A DNA stretch of 64,000 nt from Acholeplasma oculi (GTDB taxonomy: Bacteria; Bacillota_I; Bacilli_A; Acholeplasmatales; Acholeplasmataceae), in contig NZ_FUZK01000001.1 in NCBI RefSeq assembly GCF_900166985.1, positions 353,278 to 417,277 of the forward strand, given 5' to 3'. Shown here piece by piece: positions 56,092 to 63,979 of this stretch. Under the pieces are notes generated by a model. That model was given only the letters and a program-made list of their open reading frames with translations. It was not told the DNA's origin and did not search any database. The position numbers and the translations under genes were made by a program. The stretch's first letter is position 1. Every line of letters starts with the position of its first letter.

Positions 56092-56727
56092 TTATTTTAA
56101 TTTATTTATTTGGGTTTCTAATAATACTTTCAATCCAATGAGTATCACTGTAAAAACAGATATGACTGGCAATAAAACTCCTAAGCAAAAGACTAATACA
56201 CTTCCTAAACTACTACCTGCCAAAGTTGGGTTCATAAAGCCGTACGGATACCAGTTTGTCCATGGTCCAATAAGAAGTATGATACCAAAATAAAGAATTG
56301 GGAATATCAGTGTTACCCAAAAATCTCTAAATCGAATACTTGGACTTACCAATAGGAAATAAAATATTGGATAGAAAATCGGATTTAATGTATGAACAAC
56401 ATGATCATTAAAGTCCATATTTCCACTAGCTAATAGTGCATGATATATAATACCTGTCATGAGAATATTGACTAAGCCAATAACTGAAATATATTTATAG
56501 ATTTTCGAATGATTTTTACCTAATAGATAGAGTAATACGACTACAAATATAATGAGATTTGAAAGATTCGTAAACATACGAAGTCTTCTAATTCCACCAA
56601 ACCATTCTGAATTATTAAAAAATAATTCGATCATTGCGTAAATATTAAACAAGAATATAGTACCAGCAAGCACATATCTTACAATTTTACTACTTCTTAA
56701 TTGGTTAATACCTTGAAACATATTCAT
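56092..56727 (-). CDS. Pr6Pr-family membrane protein
   Basis: A 211-residue protein with six membrane helices, the pattern of the Pr6Pr (FAR-17a/AIG1-like) family: RMFTNLSNLI near helix 2, the His of HTLNPIFYPIF, and WYPYGFMNPTLAG between helices 5 and 6. Function in bacteria is not established; eukaryotic relatives are lipid hydrolases. ATG 56727 follows GAGGTG with six-base spacing; a GTG at 56736 overlaps that site. Confidence 0.82.
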   Translation of the reverse strand: MNMFQGINQLRSSKIVRYVLAGTIFLFNIYAMIELFFNNSEWFGGIRRLRMFTNLSNLIIFVVVLLYLLGKNHSKIYKYISVIGLVNILMTGIIYHALLASGNMDFNDHVVHTLNPIFYPIFYFLLVSPSIRFRDFWVTLIFPILYFGIILLIGPWTNWYPYGFMNPTLAGSSLGSVLVFCLGVLLPVISVFTVILIGLKVLLETQINKLK

Positions 56728-56743
56728 TTCTAACACCTCGAAT

Positions 56744-56781
56744 AAAAAAGTTTAAACCTATTATACTCGGTTTAAACTTTT
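56744..56781 (-). terminator. Terminator whose loop carries a -10 box
   Basis: AAAGTTTAAACC (56747-56758) pairs with GGTTTAAACTTT (56769-56780), T run on the minus strand; it ends the surface-protein gene. Its loop contains a minus-strand TATAAT (56760-56765), about 33 bases before the Pr6Pr start, a possible promoter for that gene. Confidence 0.75.
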
Positions 56782-56786
56782 ATAGA

Positions 56787-58328
56787 TTATATGATGCTTT
56801 TTTTCTTAAGGATAAAGAGTGTAACACCAATCCCAGTTAAAACAGTTATGGAACCCATAATTGTCCATGTCCAAGGATTCGTTAGTATACTGTTGTTAGG
56901 ATCTTCTTCTATTTGAGCATCTTCAATAACTCGAATCATGATTTGGAAGTATGACACATTTGAATCATTTTTACTGGATAGTAGAACCTTATACAATCCA
57001 GCCTCTTGATTTGACGTTGAATACTCATTATGTGTGATCATTAAATTTTCTATATCAAAGTTTATCTTCTTTGCTACAGATTGAATAATTTCTAAATCTG
57101 TCATAACAGATGAACTACTGGTAACGATTTGATCGAGATTAAGATAAAAAATTGGTGGTGTATCATCGTATACTTCAATATTAATCTCTAGAAAATTAAA
57201 ATTTCCTGCATTATCTTCAACTTGAATGACAACTTTAAATGTACCACTTGTAAATGGGATATAATTATTCGATATGATAACAGGCTTAATCACTGAATGA
57301 TCAACCTCATCAAAAACAACAAACTCGTTGATAATTTTTTGAATATCTAATGATTCATCAACAGATATTCTATAATGATCAATTCCTTCAATGACAGGTG
57401 CAACATCATCGATGACATGAATTGTTTGTACAACAATCACTGCATTTCCAGCAAAATCATCGACCATGATTTCAACTGTATATGTTCCGATTTTATTGTA
57501 ATTAACTACATAATTTTCTGAATCAATAGAAATTTCTAGATTCGTTGCATGATTATCTGTTGCCTCTATACTTTCAAGAACATCATTTAAATCTAATAAA
57601 GTTTTGTAACTTACATAGATATCCTCTGGTGGAACAACTTTTGGACTTTCATTATCTATGACTTTAATCATATAGGTAAGTCTCGTTTCATTTCCAGCAA
57701 CATCAATAATACTTAATACAACCTGATAATCTCCTAATTCATGTTTGTTATCTGTATAATTATCGGTTATGATACTTATTCTTTCACTAATATCTCCTTC
57801 TTGATTATCCCAAGCAACAAACCTACTATTAATTTCATCTATCGTCGGTGGATGATCAACATCCACAGTAGCAAAGTAATTCATAGGAATTGAAATTAAA
57901 CGACGATGATTGATGAAATACATTCGATATGTTTGATTCATGAGTAACTCATACGTCGATTGGTTTGTACGAATAGTTATCGTTTGATTGGTTTTTAGAC
58001 TTGTTGAATCCAGTTGAATATATTCAAAATCATCCATTTGATATATCAGTTCATTCGTTGTTGAATTTTTGATGATAAAAGTTTGATACAAACTCTTCAT
58101 TTCTATGATAAATGGCCTGTCCTCATGAAATGATTGATGATCAATATCGTCATTACCTTCTAAATTTATGAAGTACATATCCGTATCTTTAGTGACTCCA
58201 ATTTCCGCATAACCTTCTATAAACTTAAAATGAACCGGAGGATTTTCTATAGCATAAACATTTGTAACTAACCCTCCAGTAAAGATAAAACCAAGAATGA
58301 TCATCATTGATTTAATATATTTTTTCAT
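56787..58328 (-). CDS. Cell-surface protein with tandem Ig-like (DUF5011-type) domains
   Basis: Encodes 513 residues: signal peptide (KKYIKSMMIILGFIFTG, cleavage likely after VYA near 26), about 120 residues of unique sequence, then three or four beta-sandwich repeats with the recurring edge motifs DVAGN, DFAGN and DNAGN and strand ends (VIDNESPKV, VIDDVAPVI, VYDDTPPIF), and a C-terminal membrane helix with basic tail (LFILKKKSII). There is no sortase motif; it is anchored by the helix, suiting a wall-less cell. Probable adhesion or surface-layer role. Confidence 0.85.
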   Translation of the reverse strand: MKKYIKSMMIILGFIFTGGLVTNVYAIENPPVHFKFIEGYAEIGVTKDTDMYFINLEGNDDIDHQSFHEDRPFIIEMKSLYQTFIIKNSTTNELIYQMDDFEYIQLDSTSLKTNQTITIRTNQSTYELLMNQTYRMYFINHRRLISIPMNYFATVDVDHPPTIDEINSRFVAWDNQEGDISERISIITDNYTDNKHELGDYQVVLSIIDVAGNETRLTYMIKVIDNESPKVVPPEDIYVSYKTLLDLNDVLESIEATDNHATNLEISIDSENYVVNYNKIGTYTVEIMVDDFAGNAVIVVQTIHVIDDVAPVIEGIDHYRISVDESLDIQKIINEFVVFDEVDHSVIKPVIISNNYIPFTSGTFKVVIQVEDNAGNFNFLEINIEVYDDTPPIFYLNLDQIVTSSSSVMTDLEIIQSVAKKINFDIENLMITHNEYSTSNQEAGLYKVLLSSKNDSNVSYFQIMIRVIEDAQIEEDPNNSILTNPWTWTIMGSITVLTGIGVTLFILKKKSII

Positions 58329-58484
58329 TAAACGTTCTCCTTAATTGTTTAATTAATAATAGAAGGAAAAGCTTCAAATTACTTTTTTTATTTAATATAA
58401 CATTCAATTTTGATGAATAGGTGAAACAATCTAGTGATTATCTAATACATAATGTATAAATTACCAAGTAATTTCAACTTTGAT

Positions 58485-58513
58485 TTGACAATTAAAAACT
58501 ATTATTATACAAT
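58485..58513 (+). promoter_or_regulatory. Strong SigA promoter of the tRNA-Lys region
   Basis: TTGACA (58485-58490), a 17-base spacer and TACAAT (58508-58513). It originally served the now broken tRNA and should now also transcribe the intact tRNA-Lys 86 bases further on. Confidence 0.85.
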
Positions 58514-58531
58514 ATCTATGCGTTAAAATTT

Positions 58532-58569
58532 GCACCCATAGCTCAGCTGGCAGAGCACCTGACTCTTAA
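58532..58569 (+). pseudogene. 5' half of a tRNA-Lys(CTT), broken in the anticodon loop
   Basis: GCACCCATAGCTCAGCTGGC and the following bases give a correct acceptor 5' strand, D arm and anticodon 5' strand (CCTGA) up to CTCTTAA. Downstream, no anticodon 3' strand, T arm or complement of the acceptor follows. The break falls exactly after GACTCTTAA, a string repeated in the intact tRNA-Lys at 58628-58636. This is the expected left junction of an element inserted into a tRNA gene. Confidence 0.85.
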
Positions 58570-58598
58570 ACAAGTGTTCTAAGTGAATCTAACAATAT

Positions 58599-58674
58599 GC
58601 GCCCTTAACTCAGCTGGTAGAGTAGCGGACTCTTAATCCGTCTGTCGGGGGTTCGAATCCCCCAGGGCGTACCA
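58599..58674 (+). tRNA. tRNA-Lys (anticodon CTT)
   Basis: A full cloverleaf: acceptor GCGCCCT with AGGGCGT (first pair G-T), D arm TAACTCAGCTGGTAGAGTA, anticodon stem GCGGA/TCCGT around CTCTTAA, T arm GGGGG-TTCGAAT-CCCCC, discriminator A and encoded CCA. It differs at many positions from the broken copy upstream, so it is not its repaired form. It may be an element-borne or second host tRNA-Lys. Confidence 0.95.
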
Positions 58675-58686
58675 CAATATAATCAA

Positions 58687-58722
58687 TTCAAAGGGCTAAA
58701 TTTGCCGTTTAAGCCCTTTGAA
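58687..58722. repeat. Inverted repeat after tRNA-Lys, possible terminator
   Basis: TTCAAAGGGCT (58687-58697) and AGCCCTTTGAA (58712-58722) form an 11-bp stem with a 14-base loop. There is no T run, so termination would be weak; it may instead mark the attachment region. Confidence 0.55.
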
Positions 58723-58769
58723 CTTAACAAACCTCTTACAGTTCGATATATAAATAATAAACCATTATC

Positions 58770-58793
58770 GTTTAAAATGCAAGTCTTTTAAAC
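58770..58793. promoter_or_regulatory. Inverted repeat, candidate operator of the phage repressor
   Basis: GTTTAAAA (58770-58777) and TTTTAAAC (58786-58793) with an eight-base spacer lie 28 bases before the HTH gene start, a size and place usual for autorepression. Confidence 0.5.
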
Positions 58794-58820
58794 TGTTTTA
58801 GTTTATTTATGGAGGTATAT

Positions 58821-59087
58821 ATGTTAAAAATAAAAGAATACCGAAAAAAAGTAGGTATGACTCAGCAAGAATTAGCGTCTAAACTAGAGATGTCGCAAAA
58901 TGCCGTCTCACTTTATGAACGTGGTGTAAATGACCCTAGTATTTTAACACTAGTACAGATAGCTGAACAACTCGGTATTACTGTTGATGAATTGATCGAC
59001 TATCAAAAAATTAAAAACAAGTTATCAGAAGACTTAGATAAACGTGTAGAAAAAAGAATTGAAGAAAGTCGTAATAAGAAAAAATAA
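58821..59087 (+). CDS. HTH-XRE transcription regulator, probable prophage repressor
   Basis: An 88-residue protein that is almost entirely one XRE helix-turn-helix (YRKKVGMTQQELASKLEMSQ; AVSLYERGVNDPSILTLVQI) with a charged helical tail. ATG 58821 is used because GGAGG falls between it and the in-frame ATG 58809. It is convergent with the integrase gene and transcribed away from the structural block; probably maintains lysogeny (inference). Confidence 0.85.
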   Translation: MLKIKEYRKKVGMTQQELASKLEMSQNAVSLYERGVNDPSILTLVQIAEQLGITVDELIDYQKIKNKLSEDLDKRVEKRIEESRNKKK

Positions 59088-59088
59088 A

Positions 59089-59111
59089 CTCACTTTTTTA
59101 GTGAGCTTTTT
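59089..59111. terminator. Shared terminator between HTH and integrase genes
   Basis: CTCACT (59089-59094) and AGTGAG (59100-59105) with T-rich tails on both strands; it touches both stop codons. Confidence 0.7.
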
Positions 59112-59983
59112 TGATTATTTCTAAACTTATCATACTCTTGTTTGGCAACAAGTGCTGTGTAATTTATGTATAGTTCCGTAGTCTTTTGTTCTTTATGGCC
59201 AAGTATTGTTTGTGCTGTTTTTAAGTTTGCACCTGCTACGACCAAATCTGTTGCCGATAGTTTCCTTACCTGGTGTGGATGAAAGACATCGATGTTAAGT
59301 TTTTTCTTAATTCTCCTTATGTAGTTTCTGACATCATTTTCAGTTAATTTTCGTTGTTTTGAGTAATTCCAGAATATATACTCACTTGGTGTTTGTTTAA
59401 TCATATCCCTAAGTAGATCCTTTTTAGAATCTGTAAAGAACACAAATCTTTGAGTTCTTCCCTTAGTATCTTTGTTTTCTAGTATGATAGTGTTTGTTGA
59501 TATGATAATGTTTTGCTTTTTTATAGTCAACAATTCTCTAATTCTACAAGCTGTGTCATACATTATTACAAATACAGCATAATATATCCAATCATTTACA
59601 TGAGTATCTTTATTTGCTGCATACTCAATAATACTATCAAACAACTCACGATCAACAGGTTTATACGGTTCAACATCATTTGGTAATTTTTTTACTAACA
59701 GATAAGGATGACTTAGATAGCCATGGTGTCTTAATACTGCTTTTATATATCCCATATATTTATTTTTTGTTGTGTTTTTTACACATGAATTTTGGTCAAA
59801 CCAATTAAAAATCCTTATACCGTCTTCAAATTTTAAATCATCTGTTGTATTTATCCCTAAGTCAATCAAACATTTTATTATTGGTGCATATGCTTCATTT
59901 GCATTTATATGTGTTGATTCTGTATGATATTGTTTCTTTTCTATAATGTAGTTATTAAATAATACTTTAAGTTCCTGGTTCAT
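59090..59983 (-). CDS. int: Tyrosine recombinase (phage integrase)
   Basis: Encodes 297 residues from ATG 59983 (AAAGGGA upstream; a frame opening at 60085 lacks support). N-terminal SAM-like core-binding domain (about 1-105), then the catalytic domain with Arg in YDTACRIRELLTI, HPHQVRKLSATD (HxxR), LGHKEQKTTELY with the second His and nucleophilic Tyr near the end. All catalytic residues are present. Its likely target is the tRNA-Lys gene at 58532. Confidence 0.93.
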   Translation of the reverse strand: MNQELKVLFNNYIIEKKQYHTESTHINANEAYAPIIKCLIDLGINTTDDLKFEDGIRIFNWFDQNSCVKNTTKNKYMGYIKAVLRHHGYLSHPYLLVKKLPNDVEPYKPVDRELFDSIIEYAANKDTHVNDWIYYAVFVIMYDTACRIRELLTIKKQNIIISTNTIILENKDTKGRTQRFVFFTDSKKDLLRDMIKQTPSEYIFWNYSKQRKLTENDVRNYIRRIKKKLNIDVFHPHQVRKLSATDLVVAGANLKTAQTILGHKEQKTTELYINYTALVAKQEYDKFRNNQKSSLKK

Positions 59984-60015
59984 TATTAAATCCCTTTCAA
60001 TTTGTTTTTTTGAAA

Positions 60016-60027
60016 GGTTGGCCAACC
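60016..60027. repeat. 12-bp palindrome upstream of the integrase
   Basis: GGTTGGCCAACC is a perfect palindrome 33 bases before the integrase start, in an unusually GC-rich spot. Possible operator or a cleavage site for a rolling-circle initiator. Confidence 0.5.
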
Positions 60028-60072
60028 GTATACAAAGTATATTATACTTGACAGCCTTACAAAAGCAACATG

Positions 60073-60101
60073 AAGTTTTCCACAAAATATGTGGATAACT
60101 T
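60073..60101. other. Inverted pair of DnaA-box-like sites, candidate replication origin element
   Basis: TGTGGATAA (60090-60098) is the exact complement of the DnaA box TTATCCACA, and TTTTCCACA (60076-60084) is one base off. They form an imperfect 12-bp inverted repeat (60073-60084 with 60090-60101) in the main intergenic region of the prophage. Confidence 0.55.
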
Positions 60102-60163
60102 TTGAAACATCAGGCTCATTATTCTGAAGGAATCTTTTGCGAATTTACTCATTTCCATATGTG

Positions 60164-60285
60164 TTGACAAGATAATTAAAATAGTATAGAATGAATATGC
60201 TTATCAATTGATAAAGCATATCCAACGTGGTATGGAGTAATCCCTATCATACTAAAAGCCCAGTTATTTGGGCTTTTTATTTTTA
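60164..60285 (+). ncRNA. Candidate prophage small RNA, convergent to the structural genes
   Basis: TTGACA (60164-60169), 17 bases and TAGAAT (60187-60192) predict a start near 60199. The transcript would open with a hairpin (palindrome TTATCAATTGATAA, 60201-60214), have a second stem (GTATG with CATAC near 60230-60252) and end at AAAGCCCA/TGGGCTTT with a T run. It would be about 87 nt and carries no ORF. It could be a regulator, or the primer for complementary-strand synthesis. Confidence 0.55.
60255..60285. terminator. Bidirectional terminator at the end of the prophage structural operon
   Basis: AAAAGCCCA (60255-60263) with TGGGCTTTT (60269-60277) and T/A runs on both sides. It ends both the plus-strand small RNA and the minus-strand operon, whose last stop codon is at 60264. 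Confidence 0.82.
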
Positions 60286-60716
60286 GTACCAGGGAATCTA
60301 ATGGATCTAGCATTTTCATATTTATTCATGTCATTAGAATGTATTTTGATACTTGAACGATTAACTTTAGTTAAAGGATCCACACCTACCTTAAAATGCT
60401 TTCTTGTTTTTTCACTTTTAGATTTTGTAGATGTATCGGCATATGATGCTTTCTTAAATTTTGAGTTATCGAGTTTAACAGCTTGTTTCTTACTCAATTC
60501 TCTTTGTGTTGCTTTCGTACTTACATCAGATAATTGAACTTTATTACTTGATTTCTCGACACCAACCATTACTAGTTTTTTAGCATCAGGGTTTTGCCCT
60601 CGTGAAGTTTTAATTTTCCTATATTCCTTAATTCTACTTGCTTCAACTATATGCTCAGGAGGTATTGCATAAACATCTCCTATGTGCTTCTTCTTTTTAA
60701 CTTTAAACAAACCCAT
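60264..60716 (-). CDS. Strongly basic small phage protein, unknown
   Basis: Encodes 150 residues with no hydrophobic segment and a high Lys/Arg content (GLFKVKKKKHIGDVYAIPP at the start; many Lys/Ser/Thr later). A nucleic-acid-binding or packaging role is plausible from charge alone. ATG 60716 follows AGGAGG. It is the last gene of the structural block; no homologue recognised. Confidence 0.7.
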   Translation of the reverse strand: MGLFKVKKKKHIGDVYAIPPEHIVEASRIKEYRKIKTSRGQNPDAKKLVMVGVEKSSNKVQLSDVSTKATQRELSKKQAVKLDNSKFKKASYADTSTKSKSEKTRKHFKVGVDPLTKVNRSSIKIHSNDMNKYENARSIRFPGTKNKKPK

Positions 60717-60781
60717 GTGTTTTCCTCCTATGGTTTAATTTTTTTGTGAGTGATGTTTCAACCACCGGTTAATAGTATTTA

Positions 60782-60803
60782 TATATATACTAAAGTATAT
60801 ATA
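60782..60803. repeat. AT-rich inverted repeat between phage genes
   Basis: TATATATACT (60782-60791) and AGTATATATA (60794-60803) with a two-base centre; lies in the 89-base gap before the 60716 gene. Possible processing stem or operator. Confidence 0.45.
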
Positions 60804-60805
60804 AA

Positions 60806-61237
60806 CTAAATCACTTCATCCTCATTTAATTCATCATCAACTTTTGATTCTAATTGAATAGATTCTTGTTTCTTTTTAGATCCTTTTTTACCTTTAGAAG
60901 AAGTCTCAGTCTGTAGTTTCGAATCTAAACTTTTTAATGCTGCAGCTTTACTTCTGATTTGACTTTCTAAATGTTTAAATTGCTTTTCTTTCTCTTCAAT
61001 TTTTTCATTCCAATGAGCGTTTGCAATTGTAAATTGATACTCATCCAGATATATCCTGGATTCAATCTCTGTCTCAGCAATTTTTCTTAAATCAATCTTA
61101 ACTTGCTTGGCTGGAAATATATACATGGCCGTTGCAAATATAAACATCCCAACCAAGAAAATAAGTGTTACACCAAGCACTATAAATGCTCCCATAAGTG
61201 TATATTCAAATATTTGAAACCAAATATCCTGGTTCAT
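60806..61237 (-). CDS. Phage membrane protein with coiled coil, unknown
   Basis: Encodes 143 residues: one strong membrane helix (about 13-37, MGAFIVLGVTLIFLVGMFIF), a helical charged segment (about 70-110) likely to coil, and a Lys-rich then acidic tail. It overlaps the Zot-like gene by ATGA. Given its place beside pI it may be part of the phage assembly or exit complex (inference). Confidence 0.72.
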   Translation of the reverse strand: MNQDIWFQIFEYTLMGAFIVLGVTLIFLVGMFIFATAMYIFPAKQVKIDLRKIAETEIESRIYLDEYQFTIANAHWNEKIEEKEKQFKHLESQIRSKAAALKSLDSKLQTETSSKGKKGSKKKQESIQLESKVDDELNEDEVI

Positions 61238-62157
61238 CGTTTTACTACCTCCGTTTTAAATCTATTATCAAATGTTACTGACCCTAAACCACTTCTTAAG
61301 TTATATGTATCAAAATATTGTAAGTCAAATGTTCTAGGTAAGAAGTATTGTTTATAAGGGTGCTTGATCCAACCTCCTGAACCATTAGATTGCATATTAA
61401 AGAATATTAAATCCCAACCTAGGATAGTTGTTTCAAAACGTCCATTTACTAACCATAAATCATAATTGAATCCTTTTCTAACTTGAACCTCGAAAAAGTT
61501 CTTGTTACCTAAACTCATAACCTGAGTATCGACTTTTTCCATTTGAGTATATAAAAAGATATACTTGATATAATGTCTAACCCCTACAGCATATTTCATG
61601 AAGGGCTTAAATGTTTTCATGTAATCATCGGATTGATTTTGTCGATAGTTCCAAAGCATATGAGCTTCATCAATATGCATCGATGCAAATTGAAAATGAT
61701 TAGGATATGCAACAATCTCCCCTTTATCAAAAAAATCTGTGATTTCATATCTAGGATGATGAAGATATTTTCTAAAGGTTTTATCATCAACTCTTGGAAT
61801 TTCAATTGCAGTGTTAATATATGAACCTTTACCGGTCTTAGCTAGAAGTCTTGTCATAATCTCCATGGCGAGTGATGATTTTCCTGATCCAGGTTCTCCC
61901 ACACAAATATATACACCCGGTTTATTAAATGGATAATCCTCATAGGACTTCTTTAAATTAATCAACCAAGCACCAATCCAAATTTTATGCAAAGGCTTGG
62001 TCAAACGTCGAACAGGTTCATATATACGCTCATCCATAACAAAATCGTTATATTTTAAAATGAACTTTGATATACCTTTCGTAATAGATCTATCAAGCTT
62101 ATAGTTAAACTCTGATATCTCATCAACAGTCAAGGCCAACTTTTTAGTAACAGTCAT
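61234..62157 (-). CDS. Zot/pI-like filamentous phage assembly ATPase
   Basis: A 307-residue protein with a P-loop ATPase of the Zonula occludens toxin/pI family: Walker A GEPGSGKSS (residues 87-95) and Walker B FASMHIDEAH (157-166) followed by MLWNYR. pI-type proteins drive filamentous phage extrusion. Its membrane helix is not obvious, unlike most Zot proteins, though the neighbouring 143-residue gene could supply one. This gene is the main diagnostic of the element. Confidence 0.85.
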   Translation of the reverse strand: MTVTKKLALTVDEISEFNYKLDRSITKGISKFILKYNDFVMDERIYEPVRRLTKPLHKIWIGAWLINLKKSYEDYPFNKPGVYICVGEPGSGKSSLAMEIMTRLLAKTGKGSYINTAIEIPRVDDKTFRKYLHHPRYEITDFFDKGEIVAYPNHFQFASMHIDEAHMLWNYRQNQSDDYMKTFKPFMKYAVGVRHYIKYIFLYTQMEKVDTQVMSLGNKNFFEVQVRKGFNYDLWLVNGRFETTILGWDLIFFNMQSNGSGGWIKHPYKQYFLPRTFDLQYFDTYNLRSGLGSVTFDNRFKTEVVKR

Positions 62158-62276
62158 TATCGACCTCGTTTTTTAGGTTTGGCCTTAGGTATGAATAGTG
62201 CATGAAATGCTTTATGTAATCCTTTAAGGATTCTAACCGGTAATGTGAATAGATAAATAACAAGTGCAGTAATCAT
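62157..62276 (-). CDS. 39-residue basic membrane protein of the prophage
   Basis: ATG 62276, TAA 62157-62159, preceded by GGAG. It starts as a hydrophobic helix (MITALVIYLFTLPVRIL) and ends basic (PKAKPKKRGR). It overlaps the pIII-like stop as ATGA and the Zot start as TAATG, so translation is coupled. Size and position suit a minor structural protein (pVI-like slot). Its sequence echoes the very C-terminus of the pIII-like protein (both have a Pro, basic helix and LFIPK). Confidence 0.75.
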   Translation of the reverse strand: MITALVIYLFTLPVRILKGLHKAFHALFIPKAKPKKRGR

Positions 62277-63967
62277 TTTCTGTAACTCCTTTTATATTTA
62301 TTTTTCTTTTTAGGTATGAATAAAAACTTTAAAAACTTGAATAATTTTCCTGGTATGCTAAAGATAAACTTGACTAGATTAAGAATGCCCATGAATACAA
62401 GTTTAATTGCTCCAAATATCATTTTAATTACGGAAATAACCGTCTCAAGAGACTTTATTATGATTAAGATAATAAGACCTACAACAACAGCTATAACGAT
62501 TGTAAGTGTATCGTTCCAATTTAAGGAAGACATAAATTGTTGGAAGTCCGTAAACATCTTCAATAATTGTTCTAATGCACTAAAGATATTATCTGGTGTT
62601 GATATGTCTGGGTCAGTATCAACAACGACATCGATGTCTTCTCCTACAGTTTGATAAATATGTCCGTTTGTCTCATAAACAATATGAAATATTTGAAAGT
62701 TGTGAGGATCTTCCGGATTATTTTTATTGTTATAAATTTCTGTTTGCATCTTAACAATTCCGGTATCAATTAATGCTCCGTCAGATAAAGCAAATGCAAA
62801 CAACTTATAGGAGTCCTCTTGTGAATTGTTATTAAATGAATCATAGAGACTTTCAAAATATGTTTTAACTTCATTTTGAGTGATATTGTAATTTGTCATA
62901 TTAGAGAAGTTAACTACATCAATTCTAGGAATTGTTAATGCATTTAAAGGATTAAGACCAAGTGAATGTAAACCCCAACCAGGCACAAGCAAGTTCCAAT
63001 CAATACTTAGATCTAAATACGAAAGTGCATCATCTGATGTATAGTTAAATTGGCGTCGATTCCAATCAGTATACTCGGTTATAAATCCAAACTTGTCCGT
63101 TCTTATCCTGGAGGTATATTCAAGTTCTGCAGTTAAAATCCTATCCATGACAAAAGTATCTGTATAAAAATATGCAATTAAAACACCTTCATCATTTTGC
63201 TTAATGTAAGTGTATGCTTTATATTCGTTGACATGTGTAAGTTCATTTGTTTTTAAGTTCCAAATCGTATGCTTTACAAAAGTTTTAGAATCACTTGACA
63301 ACATGTCTTTAAGATAATAATTGTCTGAATTGTTGATGAATATTTGTGGATCATCTCCGGATAAATTCACGTAATATGCTTCAGTAGAATTAAATAAACT
63401 CATATCAGTTTGAATACCCATATCATAAACAATTTTGTGTGTACCAAAATAAGTGATTGTTATTAAAACTTTTCTATCTTGCACAGAAAAATTTACATGG
63501 CCAACATCCATGAGAAAATTTCCCTCATTCTTGGTTTGAGGTAATTCAGAGACATCGAGCAAATCATCATCAGGTATATTTGTAATATCTGATAGTTTCC
63601 TAACTTTAATCTCTACAGCTTGATTAGATACAAAAGATATTGCAAGATAGGACTTATCTGCATACTCATAATATAAACCAAAATAACCTGGTACATCATC
63701 ATAATCAAATGTGATTTTAACTTGATTTTGTGCAATACCTGATGTTGATTTAGGAACAACATAAATGTTAAGATTATAGTCAAAAATTTCTAATACCTCA
63801 CTTGGATCCACCGCGATAGTTATGGAGTTTCCAAACTGTAGATTTTGAGTGTAATAGTGATAACCGTCATCATTTAACTCCCAAGTATCTAAAGCATAAG
63901 AAGAGTTGATAGTCAGTGCAAACGCACTGACTATTAAACTCATGATAATAAATATTTTTTTAAGCAT
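62273..63967 (-). CDS. Large secreted, C-terminally anchored phage surface protein (pIII-like)
   Basis: Encodes 564 residues: signal peptide (KKIFIIMSLIVSAFALTI, cleavage near 26 after YA), a long beta-rich exterior region of about 450 residues, and a C-terminal hydrophobic block (about 480-545, including TIVIAVVVGLIILIII) ending in a very basic tail (KKKNKYKRSYRK). Signal plus C-terminal anchor, size and place before the Zot gene fit the host-attachment protein of filamentous phages. No sequence family recognised. AGGAGG precedes ATG 63967. Confidence 0.75.
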   Translation of the reverse strand: MLKKIFIIMSLIVSAFALTINSSYALDTWELNDDGYHYYTQNLQFGNSITIAVDPSEVLEIFDYNLNIYVVPKSTSGIAQNQVKITFDYDDVPGYFGLYYEYADKSYLAISFVSNQAVEIKVRKLSDITNIPDDDLLDVSELPQTKNEGNFLMDVGHVNFSVQDRKVLITITYFGTHKIVYDMGIQTDMSLFNSTEAYYVNLSGDDPQIFINNSDNYYLKDMLSSDSKTFVKHTIWNLKTNELTHVNEYKAYTYIKQNDEGVLIAYFYTDTFVMDRILTAELEYTSRIRTDKFGFITEYTDWNRRQFNYTSDDALSYLDLSIDWNLLVPGWGLHSLGLNPLNALTIPRIDVVNFSNMTNYNITQNEVKTYFESLYDSFNNNSQEDSYKLFAFALSDGALIDTGIVKMQTEIYNNKNNPEDPHNFQIFHIVYETNGHIYQTVGEDIDVVVDTDPDISTPDNIFSALEQLLKMFTDFQQFMSSLNWNDTLTIVIAVVVGLIILIIIKSLETVISVIKMIFGAIKLVFMGILNLVKFIFSIPGKLFKFLKFLFIPKKKNKYKRSYRK

Positions 63968-63979
63968 TGGAGAATCCTC

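Noticed and set aside
58446..58458. ATACATAATGTAT as a second copy of the quorum-sensing operator
   Set aside because: It lacks the CGAC/GTCG arms of the 55080 palindrome and is an odd-length AT repeat; likely chance.
58532..58598. First tRNA-like sequence as a functional tRNA
   Set aside because: No 3' acceptor strand or T arm can be formed after the anticodon loop.
59984..60085. Cys-rich N-terminal extension of the integrase
   Set aside because: No ribosome site, overlaps the palindrome at 60016-60027, and AAAGGGA before ATG 59983 gives the usual integrase start.
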